A stretch of DNA of 64,000 nt from Cladobotryum mycophilum (lineage: Eukaryota; Ascomycota; Sordariomycetes; Hypocreales; Hypocreaceae). Positions 49,001-62,210 of the stretch are shown here, piece by piece. The notes below the pieces were generated by a model, which was not told where the DNA came from, made no database searches, and was given only the letters and a program-made list of their open reading frames with translations. The position numbers were made by a program, and so were the translations under genes. Every line of letters begins with the position of its first letter. Position 1 is the first letter of the stretch. Where the stretch lies: contig JAVFKD010000004.1 of assembly GCA_036429605.1 (NCBI GenBank), positions 2,542,001 to 2,606,000 of the forward strand, read 5' to 3'.

Positions 49001-52000
49001 TTGTATTTTAACCTTGAAAAAATCAGAAAAGCTTGGCAGAGACAAAGGACGCAGAGCACAGGACGAGTGATTGGACGGCCCGAAGGCTTAATTAAGTAAT
49101 CAGTCTTGCTTGATGCCTTTTCATTTACCATTTACCCAAAGAAAGCAAAACAAAGGACGGAGGGAGGGGGGGTGTCAAGTCAAAATCGTGCATTTCTTGG
49201 TAGAGAGGGCAGAGCCAAGACGCGAAGCAACCTTACCTATAGCTCTAATTGCTATGCCGGGGTCGCCAAGAAATGCGCGCCAAGCGGGCGATATATTCCT
49301 CTTCTACTACTTCTCTATTTGGTCATGAATGATTGTCGTTGTTGTTTCTTTTACCAACGACACGTGGGGGGAGGCAACCCGAAACGTATTTTTCTTTTCT
49401 TTCTACAGATGATTTTTCAACGACATCATTCTAGGGTAGACTGTCTTTTTTTTCGGTTTATCCTAACTGAACTTGTGTCAGTCAGCATTAGATGATTATG
49501 AAGCGGTGTGAGCACACGACTATGATTTACAGGTGGAAAGGAAGGGGAAGAAAAATAATAAGAAAATACGATAAATAATTAATAATAAAACACTTGAAGT
49601 GGCATCATTTCCGTCTTTGCAAGAGAGAAATAAAAGACATCACTTATCAGATTCCAAAGAAGAAGAAAAGAAAGGAGAAAAGCTGCATGACCCTCTATAC
49701 GGCACGGAGTTTGTCCAAGTACGTACAGACAATACGTTACACTGCTACCTCTCACTCACCTCTCCCCGTCTCGTGTCGCTTGTTATAGATTAAACAGTGG
49801 TATTGGGAAACAAACCCCGTCCGAGCGTTATTTTCTCTCTCTCATTTTCCTTTTCTTGTTTCCAACAAAATTCGGTCGCTCGCTCGTCGCCCTGTAGAAT
49901 GACGTCCTGTGATTCGTGAGGGCTTTTTTTTTACATTCCCCCGAGTGCCTATCTACAGTAACCCCGTACCTCTCTCTATATTATAAGTATATTACAGGTT
50001 GTTATGCCGTCGGGCCGTGTCTGCCAAGCTGTATCCAGTTCCATTTGCATTTTATACTTGTATTATACGTATAGCGGGTGTGTGAATTTTCTTTTATAGT
50101 GAGGACTGTACTTTTTTCTCTCCTTCGCCCCATGTTACATGACATAGCATAGGCGCCCCCCCCCCCGGTGTAAGGTATCATCAAGACGTGTTGATGACCC
50201 CAACACTCTTTTGCAAAGGGCTTTCTGGGTCGAGATCGTCGCGTTTTGGGTTTGTCCCGAGTAGGATACCAAAGCAAACGGCCTTCCTATTTGGCGGGAT
50301 CATCCCGTACATCGGGCCTGTGTGCGTAGTAGATCTTGTCGCCGCCTCTCTCGCCGCTGGCTGCGTTGTTCTTCCCTATACGTATTACTCATACCTAAGC
50401 TTTCCTATCATCGCCTCCCAGCTATCTCCCGGGGGGTTGTGTGTTCGGCAGATTCACCCGGCTTTCATCATCATTGTCTTGGCAAACGGGAGAGGGAAAG
50501 AAAGAAAGAAAGAAACCAAAGAATTCACGACGATGATACTTGGTAGGTAGGGAGCAAAAGCCCGTTCCATGCTGCAACATGGGTCGTAGGTCCGGATCTC
50601 CTTTTGCTCTTCTTCTTCTTCCTCTTCTTCTGCTTCTGCTTCTTCACTTTTCCCAAGATACTACAGTAACGACTTGTAGTAAGCTAAAGATAAGGTTCCT
50701 CCCAAATTAACCACACACACAAAGTTCCACATGTTGTGCTAACTTGGCTTGGCAATATGCCCAGTCGATCGCATGGTCATTTTTCTTTTTTGTCGTTGAT
50801 GCTGATCAACTGACACATGGAATGGTTTCGGGGTTCATCGTCCTTCCCGTAGCACCGAATTGATGCACGCTTTGAGGCAAGACTGAAAAAGTAAAACCCC
50901 CCACCCACAGCGTGGGAGGGAGAGGGAAAAAAACAAAAGTTGGTAAGGTAGGAGAGGACGGAGGGCGGAGGGAGGCAAGGAGGGCCAACCAAAAGAAGAA
51001 AAGAAAAAGGGACGATCGCTTGGCTGGGGGTGTGACATTTTACTGGATTTAGTCCGATGCCACTTGTCTTGAACTTGGTTAATAAAGCCGTGCTTAAGCT
51101 TAATTCACGCCAACAACTTTGTTGGGTTGAATGTCTCAAGGGTGATGGTGGTGGTGATGATGATGTCGTGTGTTGCTCTTCATCTTCATCTTCCTCGTCG
51201 TCTCCTTTTTGTTGACTCCCCTACCCAACATAGGTAATTGTACTTTGTACATGGTATTTAGCGATGATTATTGTCTCTGTATACGAGCCCGTATATACGA
51301 TCAACAGCATCATCCGTATAAGCTGTAGGACTCTGAGACTTTTGAGAACCTGAAGCTGAATCGATCATCCCCCTCCCCATTTGTGGTCCCGGATATCAGT
51401 CTTCCTCGAGGACCATCACCTGAACTGAATCTCCGAGTATGTATCCAATATCTACTTGTACATCCATCTACTGGGGTGTGAAGAACGGGGGCACCTTTTG
51501 AAAAAAAAACGGGGTGCAAAATGGTCTTCGTTTCTTTGCTGACACGCGTCGGAGACGGCATATCGGATCAGACGGCAAGCCTTCTTGTTTAATTTTACCC
51601 TTCTTTTGTCCCCATCACGAGCCCCCCCTCCTCTCCCCTTCTCTCTCTCATCCACCCCTAAACCAAGTAACAACAACTAAAATACTTAACCTTATTGGCC
51701 TGTGCATTGGGGTGGGGGAAAAAAGGAAGGAAAGAAAAAGAACAAGACAGAGAGAGTCCCTTGGGTAATACATGTAACTGTTTACTCTTTTATGCTTGAC
51801 ACATGGTACTCCGTCCGTACGTAGTATTGGCGCCCTTTTTGGGCTTCTTGTCGCAGATTGGGGCCGATGACGGGACCACATCAAACCGAACCAGCGAATG
51901 GAAGTTCGTCTCCAGGATACGAAAAAGAAAAGAAGAAAAGCTTGGCCCCCGTGGACCTCGGACCTGACTGAGTACGTCCAGAAAAGACAGAATGCGGGCG

Positions 52001-55000
52001 TAGAAGAGGGTTTCCTCCTTTGTTTCCATATGTACATACGTACATACATACTCGTACAACTATATGTATGTACAAATACCTAGACGACTGGGTATTGGGG
52101 GAGGAGGGGGGAGGCAAGCAAGGGGACTCCGTGGGACGGGCTTTTGCGCCGTATATACGATGCGAGGTGGTAAATGCCGGAGTCCCGATGAACAATGAAT
52201 GAATGAACGTATCGTGTCTTTTTTTGTCATCTGGTCTGCTTGTTCTGGCTTCTTCATCGCCTGCTTCCAACGGTTCTATGAGTCGTGTGAGTGCGAGTCC
52301 CGTTGCTTGAGTGTCTCAATACTCACACGCCCTCCCTTTTTTCTCCCTTTCCTTCTTCCTGCTGCCAACTTGAACGCCACTTACACACCCTCCCACGCCT
52401 TCTCGGTTGTGACGGCACGAGCCTCTTGTCGTTCCATTCCAGATTGGACAGGTACGTACTCGTCCATGTCAGTTTAACTCGTAGCATCGACTTTTTGCCT
52501 TTTTCCCACCCCATCAGTTGATCAAAGTTTGTTGTTTGCTACACGTATTTGTAAGAAGGAGAGACAAGATAAGAAGAAGGAGAAGATGGTGATGATGAGG
52601 AAGACGAAGGAGATGAAACTGCCGTGTCTTTGCTATGATATTGACCATGTACCAGACATTGGGAACATGTCTTCGCTGACCTCTTTTCACCCAACAGAGT
52701 CTAAAGTTGACGCCCGCAACCTTTTTTCCCCACGCCGGTTTTTTTAGGCCAGATAAGTAGCACAGATACAGTTTGATTATGCTTATGTATGTTGATTATT
52801 ATGGATGGTCTGTCTCTCTCTCTCTCTCCCCCAGACCCGTCGCATCAGCAGCAAAGCAAAGCACACGCGCTACACTCTTCACTGTTCCATTTTAAGGCAC
52901 CATATCTGCACGCCACACACACACGCACACACAAAACCATTTCGGCCTTTACTATAAGCAGGATAGGCCTCTTTGTTGCTTGCTCTATTGACTTTTTTCT
53001 GCGTTGTTTTTGGCCTCACGTAACGCTTTCTGCGGCTCTTGCTCCAACAAGCTGAAAAAAACAAACAACCCCAGAGGGAGACTGTGGTTTGGGCCGGCTG
53101 ACGAATGCATAATGCAGAGACCGTCAACCCACTCACTCTCTCAGTCAGTCAAAGCTCCGACTGCAACTGGCGTTGCTTGTTGGGTCGCCGCCGCAATGCG
53201 GATACACGGGTTTGGCTAAGGAAATAAAAAATAAGGATTAGAGACCATGAACCAATCCTGATTCCGTCGGGTGGGTGAGGCTCTCTCATCCATCCATCCA
53301 TCCCCCCTTCTTCCCGTGTCGAAGTGTGTGGCTTGTCTTTTATTCTACTACTACTTGACTTGTTCAGGGGTCAAGGGCAAGCTGAAATCGATGCGCCGCC
53401 TCATTTATGCACCAGCAGCGGCAGCAACTCATGTGATGGACGCCATGAGAGGGAACGGGAATCAGGCCCTGCACCGTCTTCTTAGCTTTCATACTACTTG
53501 TATTGCGTCTTTCCCGCGCCTTTTCGGTGACGTGTGTTTCTTTTCTTATCGTTCTGGTGCTAAATTGCTAAAGTACACGATGCTTTTGTGGGATAGAATT
53601 CCTAGTACTTGTGGTGCATTTTCCCCGTGCGCAGCTTTCTCCTCGTGGATGGGACTACATGTTGAGGCTATTGCCCCCCCCCCCTAATAGAACATCGGCC
53701 TGCTTCCTAGATACATGCTGAAGTCAGCTTTTCGCGGGTCCTGTAGGGGGAGAAAAGGTGGGAACGAAACCACAGCCTCGTTTGAGGGCCTCTCGGAGCT
53801 TGGTATTTCCCCGACAAAACCCATATCCATTAAGGAAGCGGATTCAACTCATTCCGTCTCGGAAGGAAGGGGTTTTTTTCATTAAAGGGGACGACGGAAT
53901 GTCCAGAATCCCCTTCTTCGGCAACCGGGAACCCGTGAGTGGGTTCCGAAGGATGAGGTTGTCGGTTCGTATTTGCTGAAAGCAACGGTCAGTCAGTCAG
54001 TCAGTTAGTCACAAGGCTGTGTGGTCTTTGCTTCCCCCTTCTGACCCCCTCTGACCCCCACGACTAGAGGTTGAGTACTTGCCAAAAGGAGGAGAGTTTT
54101 GATCGCCACCAACAACTCTTGCTATTGTATTGTCAAGAATCTGCTTCCTCTAAACTTCTTAGGTCGTTTTCTCTCTCTCCCGTAGACTTTGCCTGTTGGT
54201 CCCATTACCTTCTCAATGTAGTAAGCGAAATCCCCGGCCCCTTCATGACGGCTCTATACAACACATGGATGCCATAAATGTAATGTATCTACTGTGGCCT
54301 TCCATATCGAGCTCTGTTTTGTGAACATCTGTGCCGTCTATTGAACAATTTTCATTCTCTTCTGGATCGAATCATGACATCTCCGGGCAGTATACGACTT
54401 CTTGGCGTCATCATCGGTTGATATTGGCTAATTATCACGTAAAAAAAAGTCTGCATCTGTGTTGGTTGAAACCCCCGAGAACGTACCGATAAACTCACGT
54501 TTCATCAAAACGGGCAGAAATTACCAATGGTAATGACAAAGAGGATCGAAATCCATGGTCTCCCAACTTGGCATGACATCCAGATTATCAAATTTTGACC
54601 GACATTTGAAAGTTGTTTGTGCTTCGTGCTGTTGACACACATTTGAACAACATCTCCTGTTCATTTGGGACAGGGTAGTGGGCTCAACTACCAAGCCGAC
54701 GGGGCTCCAACGAGCGACGAACAGAATAGGAATTGGTAATAATGACCTGTAATTACATTGAGCATACTATTGTGACTAAATAAACGATCTGAATATGCAA
54801 TTGAGTATCAAAGTTGACATTTAGGGGTTTTGGTGTGTTCACCCACCACTTCATTGCTCATCAGTCTCCCCCTTTGGCTGTGTGTGTGAAGGTAACACCA
54901 ATCTCAGGAGAATAACAAGTTGACGAACCTGCCGAGGGTTATACAACATAGCATTCAATCTGCGTAGAAACGACCGTCATGTGTAAGTAGATGTAAATCC

Positions 55001-56337
55001 CATCGGTGTTGTGAAGGGGTTTGAAGGACATGTTGCATATCGACGAGCAGTTTCGGTTCCTCTCTGTATCTCTACATGCAGTTGTTAATCTCTAATCTTT
55101 TTCAACCCTGCTTCGTATTTACTGCCGCAATGGGGATATGTAGATAATACCGCCAGTTTGTAATGATTATAAGGCATGAAAGCAGGCCGATGCTTTGCGA
55201 GTGACTCAGATCGATCATGACATCTGCCTCATCACCATCCTGTCATTGTTATCAAGGGGAAGACACATTCTCAGTATCGTACCAGAGAATTGGTTTAATA
55301 CAATCTAGAATGTCTATACCACAGGGAACTTATTCTGTCCATACATAGTAGTCAAAACCTTGATAGTGTGAACAGTGGTTGAGAGGTTGGGGCATCGCCA
55401 GCATTTCGAGGATAACGGTTACACACCCCATCTAGTCTAGTAAACCGATAATCCAAGGGCTGATTTGATTTAATATGTAGTGATGCCTACAAAGAATGCT
55501 ACCGAATGAACCTCCTGTAGAATTGTGATTTTCTATTCATCGGATATCTTGTGGTATATCGGATCAAAGCAGGGAGTAGCGATGGTACGACACACCAACT
55601 ATCATACATCTCGGATCTCATTCCGTTTTCTACTACTTGTACAAACCTGATATATGGAATACAACAAAAACAGATCTCCGAACTCAAGGCACGGCGGGTA
55701 GATGCATTGCTGCGGTATCGCCATGCCCACGGTAATAGAGTCGCTAGCGAAATCTGGAAGCCCACCTCGTACCTTATCCAGAAACAAGGACAATATCAAG
55801 GCCTCGAGGCAAATACAAAGTAAGTTGCCGAACCCTAACGGAAAGCCATCGCTTACCCGCAAAATCGCGCCCCTTGCCGTCGAGGCAAAGGTAGGACAAG
55901 ATCCAAAATTTCCTTTTCTTGCTACCATCTCCGAGATCCAGCTACACCAATCGGCAGGGGCGATTTACGCTCGCTGCTCGAATCCAATCGCAGTTCGAGG
56001 TTGGCTCAGCTGCGGCGGTGTCGGCTTGCCCGCTTGGTGTGTTGGGAAATTTGGCATCTGCAGGGCCCCGGACGCCTCTCTCGTCTCTATCCTCGAGATC
56101 GGGATTTGCGGTGCTACCACACCAAGACAGAGCCTCGCGTCATGCCATCGTTCCCTGACGCAGATCGCCGCAGTGTACTCGTCACACAAAGCGTCCCTGC
56201 CTGAAGCGAAACAACCCGAGGTAGGTAGGCATTGACGAGCACGACAGAATGGCTGACTGCCACGTCCCGACACGTCGGGTCAATGTCCTCTTCTGCGATA
56301 TGGATGATGCAGAGGGATATGTGAGCCCCAGCTCGAT

Positions 56338-58272
56338 TTAGCAATCACAGCGCTCAAAGTGGCGCGGGAATGGGACCACATCGCGGATGTTGTGCACGCC
56401 GGTCAGATAGCTTAACAGGCGATCGAATCCGAGACCGAACCCACCATGGGGAGGACAGCCCCAGCGTCTTAGATCTAGGTACCACCCCATGTCATTAGAT
56501 CTTGCTTTCCGATGGACTGGAACCTCTAGGCCATGTAACCGCATGTTACCCTCGAGCTCGGCGAGACGATGCTCTCGCATGGAGCCTCCCGCAAGCTCTC
56601 CGAGATTGGGAACCAGCAGATCAAAGCAATCAACTGTCTCTCCCTGTGGCGGCGGGGATGCCGACTGGCGCATGTAGAACGCTTTGATCTCCCGTGGATA
56701 CTGTGTGATGAAGATGGGCATATAGGCGTCATTTTCTTGGTCAAAGCCAATCTTCTCGGCAAGGTACTTTTCGTGCTCAGATTGGAGGCCGACACCCCAG
56801 ACCGGCTTATGCTCAAACATGTGGGCCACGGGCTGCAGAATCTCGATAGCCTCGGTGTAAGTAAGTCGTGGCCATCTCTTGTGAACCGTCAGCCCCTTCC
56901 ATCGACGCTGCAGCTGTTCCCGATCGGCAAGGTCCCTGAATGCTAAACGCTCTGCCGGATCCCTGGCGTCAAGCCTGTTCTCCTCGAGTTCCTTGCTAGC
57001 ATTAAGCTCTCCGAGTCCGCGGGTGAGTGAAGATAGCATGTTTTGGGCAAGGTTCATGACTTCATCCATGTCTTGCACAAAACTCATCTCAGCTTCGAGC
57101 ATGTAGAACTCGCTCAGGTGCCGAGAAGTGTCACTCTGTTCAGCTCGAAAGGTGGGCGAGAGAGTCCACACGTTGCCGAGGGACTGAGCCAAGGCCTCAA
57201 GATGAAGCTGCGTTGAGACAGTAAGGTACTTTGGATCCCTGAAGAACTCGGTGGACCCGCCCGCCTTCACCGTAAAAGCCTCACCAGCACCTTCGCAGTC
57301 AGATGACGTTATGATAGGCGGGTGGGTTTGCTGAAACTTTTCTTGGAAGAAGAACTGGGTTAGGAGAGCCATGGCATCTGACCGTAGACGTAATAAGGTG
57401 GAGTTCAGGGGGGTCCGTGAGCGAAGGTGGGATATGCTTCGCAAACTCTCTGGTGTTTGATACTTGTTTTGTATTGGATAGGACTTGAGACGTGTCAGGT
57501 TAGACGAGTGGTACGGAGCTAGAAAGGCGCTCTGGGGAAAATAACTCTTACTTGAGGATTGGACGATCCCAGAATTTCTACGTCGGTGACCTGCAATTCG
57601 GCGGCAGTGGTGGTGGTGGACGTTTGGCTGACACCGCCCTCAGATGAGTGGGCAGGGTTTTCAGTCTGCACGGGGTCTTGTGCAGCAACGCCAGCAGAAG
57701 ACGACTCGTCGAGCCGGCTCTGTTCTGACTCCGATGAGGTAGAGTCATTGATGCCATTTTGACCAGCCTCAGGGGCTCGCTTTGATGCCTGCGAGCCAAG
57801 CACTGGAGTATGGGAAATGGCTCCCTTGGGGTTCACATTGAGCTGCGAAGAGACGTCACTGTGCCAAGTTCCCCTCAGACGAACGGCGGCGCCGGGGCGA
57901 AGACTACAAGGTTGTCAGCTACATCATCCTCATTATGCTGGGATGAGGGCTGACGCACTCAGTGGCGAGACTCTTTTCAACAACAGCTTGAAGCGGCCTC
58001 ATGGAGGAGCCATCGGTGATGTCGACGAAACGCACACCGGAGCTCTTACGAACGGACCTGACCCAGCCGCAGACCTCGACGTCTGAGACATGGTGCCCAG
58101 TCCCAGTCTGCCCCGGCTGTACAGGTTGGCTAGGCTGCCATGCCTTCAAGTCTGCCACTGTTCTCAAGTCACGGTGGCGCTCGCTGGGGACTCGGACAGA
58201 GTAGCATCTGTTATGCAAAAGAAGGCAGCTCTGGTACCTTTTAGGAAACCGGTGGAAACGGGCTTGCAACAT
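56338..58272 (-). CDS. asparaginyl-tRNA synthetase, probably mitochondrial
   Basis: Class IIb synthetase charging tRNA-Asn. Three exons: 58272-57959, 57903-57552 and 57483-56338 (introns 55 and 68 nt, GTGCGT and GTAAGA donors), 603 aa. The Arg-rich start MLQARFHRFPKRYQSCLLLH looks like an import presequence. The OB-fold anticodon domain is split by intron 1: DVEVCGWVRSVRKSSGVRFVDITDG ... LRPGAAVRLRGTW. A low-complexity insert (SSESEQSRLDESSSAG) follows. The catalytic part has motif 1 around FFQEKFQQTHPPIITSSD, motif 2 at WTLSPTFRAEQSDTSRHLSEFYMLEAE and motif 3 at GGFGLGFDRLLSYLTG, with the AsnRS-typical ending HNIRDVVPFPRHFERCDC. AspRS is disfavoured by the NIRDVVPFPR ending. Confidence 0.94.
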
Positions 58273-61182
58273 GGCTGCAAGCGGGGAGGTTAACGCAGGT
58301 TTAAACCAGGTTAACCAAGGGGGTACGGAGTAGGGGGAGGGAGAGAGGGAGGGAGGGCGCACTCGGCGGAGAAGGGAAAAGTAAGTTCAAGGCAATGTAG
58401 TGAATGTCCGTTAGGGTAAGGTATGGTATGGTGTGGTATGCCTAGTAAGCCCTGAATACACTGAAGGGTCTCATCCAGTCAGTCGACAATAGCAAGCGAT
58501 GATGCATGAGTATGTAGGGAGTCTGGTGCGTATGTGTGTCTGTGTCTGTGTCTGTGTATGCATGCGTGAATTCTTAACAAGAGCGAATTAAAGTCACGGA
58601 GCTGGAGATTGACAGGTCCTTAGTGCGTGTCTTGGTGGTGTCGTTTGAGTGAGATCCATGGCAAATGGAATGGAATGGCATGGATGGATGGATGGATAGG
58701 ATAATTCGGAGGGGGATGGTGGGTGGTGGGTGATGGGTGGTAGAAGCCATCACCAAGTAAAAAGGAAAAATAGTTATGCCGCTTAGAGACAGCAAAGCGA
58801 GGGCCTAAAATGCTGGAAAAGAAAGTACTTACCCACTACCTCCTCCGTTCTTGCAGAGCGGTGAAGATGTGGCTCTGGAACGACACCGATTCGGTACCAG
58901 TGTGGTACGTTCCTGACATGTACCACTCACAGTGTCCCAATACAGAGCGCCCTGGAGCCCTCACCGGAACAACAGCGGTCGTAGTGCGTGATCCAGCACC
59001 TCCAGGGCTCCAGGGCTGTTGGATCCAGGGTGGTTCCTTATTTTTTAGTGGCGCGCGCTACGCTGTGAATTGCCCATTACAGGCGGCCAGCGGCTCCATA
59101 GCGCCGGGAATTGGACACCACACTGTCAAGAAACGGAACACCACCACCCATAAGGCTGGGCTCCATAGCTGGTAGGTATTTTAGTAGGTACGTGTAGAGG
59201 TATGGAGGTGTTTTTCTTCCCTTACAGTGGAGGTACGTACGCCTTAGCCAAGTTCCATGGATATGGAGGGATCCATTACCTTACCCTGTCAATGGAGGGA
59301 AGGAGGGATCCTCTCTCCATGGGATCTCATCATCAGCATCATCAATCACTCATTCACTCCCTCCCTCCCTTCACCCTCCCTCTCTCCACTTCCACTCCCC
59401 CTCCTCCCTTGGCACTTGGCTCCCAGCTTTCGGGTCGACAAACCAGGCACCGGGATTCCATTTTTGCTTTTTGCCCTCTTGTTTCGCACGATGCAACCTC
59501 GTTCAAAAGAACTCCTCTCTTCTTTCACTGTCCGTCACTTTCTTGTGCCGTCAGCATGCAACCTGCATACCAACTATACCTACATACATACACACATACA
59601 TACATACATCCATGCCGCCATACGAACAAGTCCTAGCTATAACATGGATACCATTGCAGTGGAAGCGAATTTCAAATCATGACCAGCGGCCGTCGAGATG
59701 CTTGAGAAACGACAATGACAACAGCTATTTGGCCATGGGGTAGCCTTGACTGCATCGCCCTCGCATTAACCACCCCCATCATCCGCGTGCTCCGTGGAGC
59801 AGCCATTTTTATTTATTATTTATCATTTATTCTATTTTATGTTAATTCTTTCCCTCCCCAAAGCCACTAAGAGACGGGAAACGCACTCGTTCTTGTCACA
59901 TCCAAGCATCCATCAACCCATCCATCCACCTATCCATTCATCCGTCCATCGATGGAACAAAAGGACGGACGGACAAAAAGTCCAGAAGCGTTGCTTCTTT
60001 GCGACTGGCGAAAATTGGCTCTGGTGTCGATGCAAGTGTCCCGGTTTGTCGTCTAAGCTCGACCCAATGTCTCAGCCCATGTCTGATCATTGCTCAAAAT
60101 GGCCCCGACCAGCACCCGAAAGATCTCGTTCAACGATGCCAGCCACTTAGCCAAACTGATGGGATTATATGGAGTACGACTGCCACTGGCGCATGGGGTA
60201 CTTGGCCTGGACCTGGCAACTCGCAGCCAGATACTTCTCCCCAACTCCCCCAAAACCGCAGCCCCCAATCTGCCGGGCTCGTTCAACAAGCTCCTCTACA
60301 TCCTTGCATCCCTCCCATGTCCATGTCCCGCGCCTAGATCCTTGCCACGTTCACAGGGCAAGATGATGTACCACAGCAAGATCTGATCCGCATGCCTGTA
60401 ACAATCTTCTTCCGCCCCAAGCCCAGCACTCCTTGCTTTGCACCCCCTGCTGTTGCCTTTTCTCTAGTGGGGGATCAACTTTATCAAATGAGCATCCATA
60501 ATGCTGGTCTCGTTTGCCCACCCCAAGCTAAACCTTTCGTAATGGGCCGTGTCTGAGATAGCTGCACCTATGGCATAGCCATAGCTCTCTTGTCCTTCTC
60601 TGAGATCTTGCAGCCAGCACGGCTGCCCACTGCCAACTTGCAAGGGGTGGCCACACCCTCCGACCCGTCAACTTGGGATGCTGGTGCCCTCTTCGTGGGT
60701 CCCTGGTATTTTGTCTTGCCAGACGGACAGCTTCGGCCCCCTCACTGCGCTGCCTCAAGCGACCTCGGGACGCTGGCCAATTTCCTTAAAGCCCACTGGC
60801 CTCTCGACTGTTCCTTTTTGACCCAGTCCGCTCGCCTGCTGCTAGATTTGTCCTAAACATGGGGTTCAGATCTTGAACATATTGAGTCGCACAATACTTT
60901 GCAATCCCTACATCTCGCTTCGCTTTCTACAGCAACTCTTTTCCTGAATGACAACGACTGTTTTGGCTTGCTCAGCTACTGTTATTACCTTACCTAGTCG
61001 TGGCTGATCAATAGGACAAACGTATAAATATCGTTTGGTCCTGCTCCTCTTGTCCCATATATCAGAGCCTCACTGCATCTTCTTTTATCTTATTTTCATC
61101 CTTGTCTGATCATCATCACTATCCCTTGGTTCATCCTAACCATTTACTTTACTCATTACTACACTGAACCTTTTATTCAAAC
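58273..61182. other. intergenic between AsnRS and PARG-like gene
   Basis: About 2.9 kb with no supported gene. It contains GGAT/GGATGG repeats (58676-58697), ATAC/CATA repeats (about 59580-59608) and TCCA repeats (about 59917-59950). The last 250 bp is pyrimidine-rich, like a leader for the downstream gene. Confidence 0.5.
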
Positions 61183-62210
61183 ATGGCTCCAGCACCAAGG
61201 TCCAGCAAGGTACGGCCGTCTGAAGTTGCGGCCGATACGAAGAGAAACTTCATCCCTCTCATCAAGGCAAACTACGCCGAAGTATTCCCCCCATATTCGG
61301 TTCTCTACCGGCACCCTACAGCACAGTTGGATATTCAACGCCGGAAGGCAAGCACCCGCCCTCCCGCCTTTCGAATCGAGTTCGGCGACCCAGTCAGGCA
61401 GGCTATCTGCTATGGTGCCATGGATACCCAAGCAAGTGAAGCGGCTGGGGGCCCAAGAGTTCGGGTCCCCTTTATCTGTGCTGCCAATGACCGTCGCCCC
61501 GGGGGAGACTGGGAGACGGGTTGTGCGGGATACGAAGAGAAGCTCTGCCGGCGGAGCAACCTCTCGGCTACTTTAGGGAGCCCCTGGCCAAACGCAGGAG
61601 AGACATCCAACTACCCGATTCCATCTGTCGGGGGAATACTCTCGGATTCTGTAGTTGTTTGTCGAGGACCCCACGAACGTTACGAGAGGCTGGATCGCTG
61701 GTATGACTTGCCCGTCGTTTCGGTCCCACCGACGCGATGGCCCAAGCTTAAGGACAACGGAACAAAGTATTCCTTTTCTGAAGAGCGCGAAATGATTCGG
61801 GAGAAGATCCGAGGAGCCCTTCGCATTTGCTTATACAACAACTACGACCGGGTTGTCATTGGCGACTTCGGCCTTGGAAATGGCTACCGCAACCCCCTCA
61901 GGAGCTCGCCGAAATCTGGCGCGATGTCTTCCTATTCGACCCAGACCTCCGGGGTCAATTTGTTTACGTCATATTTGTCTTTGAGGACCCCATGCAGAGC
62001 ACGACCCGTTTAATTCACGAAGAAATGGCCAAGAAAGACCGGAAGGGCACCAGCTCCTCCAAGACAAAGATTCGTGTGGACTCCATGAGCCCCAACGGAG
62101 ACCACCCTACCGACAAGGGCATCTTTGAATATGTCTTTGACCAGAACGAGATCACACGAGTCCTTTGCCAACCAGACCCACGATATGGATTGGATATGAT
62201 TACATCGTGA
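61183..62210 (+). CDS. microbial-type PARG / TIGR02452-like macrodomain protein (internal frameshift)
   Basis: The order of motifs matches the TIGR02452/DUF2263 family, related to bacterial-type poly(ADP-ribose) glycohydrolases that remove ADP-ribose. PFICAANDRRPGGDWETGCAG with YEEKLCRRSNLS stands where family members have the GGG...QEE catalytic loop. Next come SVGGILSDSVVVCRG, LPVVSVPPTRWPK, REKIRGALRICLYNNYDRVV, GDFGLGNGYRNP and, in the next frame, PQELAEIWRDVFLFDPDLRG and YVIFVFED. The reading frame breaks at the C-run 61893-61897. One added C joins NGYRNP to PQELAE and gives 342 aa ending at 62210. Activity is uncertain because the loop residues differ (GGD, YEE). No introns are needed. 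Confidence 0.8.

Larger units (their letters stand above)
40027..56337. other. 16.3-kb region without recognisable genes upstream of pac2
   Basis: No open frame above about 180 codons and none with recognisable domains on either strand. From 40 to about 54.2 kb the DNA is CT/GA-rich, full of homopolymers and short tandem repeats, like fungal 5' leaders and promoters, and is not strongly AT-rich. From about 54.3 to 56.3 kb it becomes complex and repeat-poor. It may be an extended regulatory region or long leader of pac2, non-coding RNA, or both; nothing in the sequence decides. Confidence 0.55.

Noticed and set aside
55702..56235. 177-codon plus-strand frame beside AsnRS
   Set aside because: No recognisable domain, and overlapping frames of similar length on the other strand suggest chance.
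40027..56337. Centromere or RIP-mutated transposon block as explanation of the gene-free region
   Set aside because: The region is not strongly AT-rich, shows no long degenerate repeats and no transposase-like fragments.
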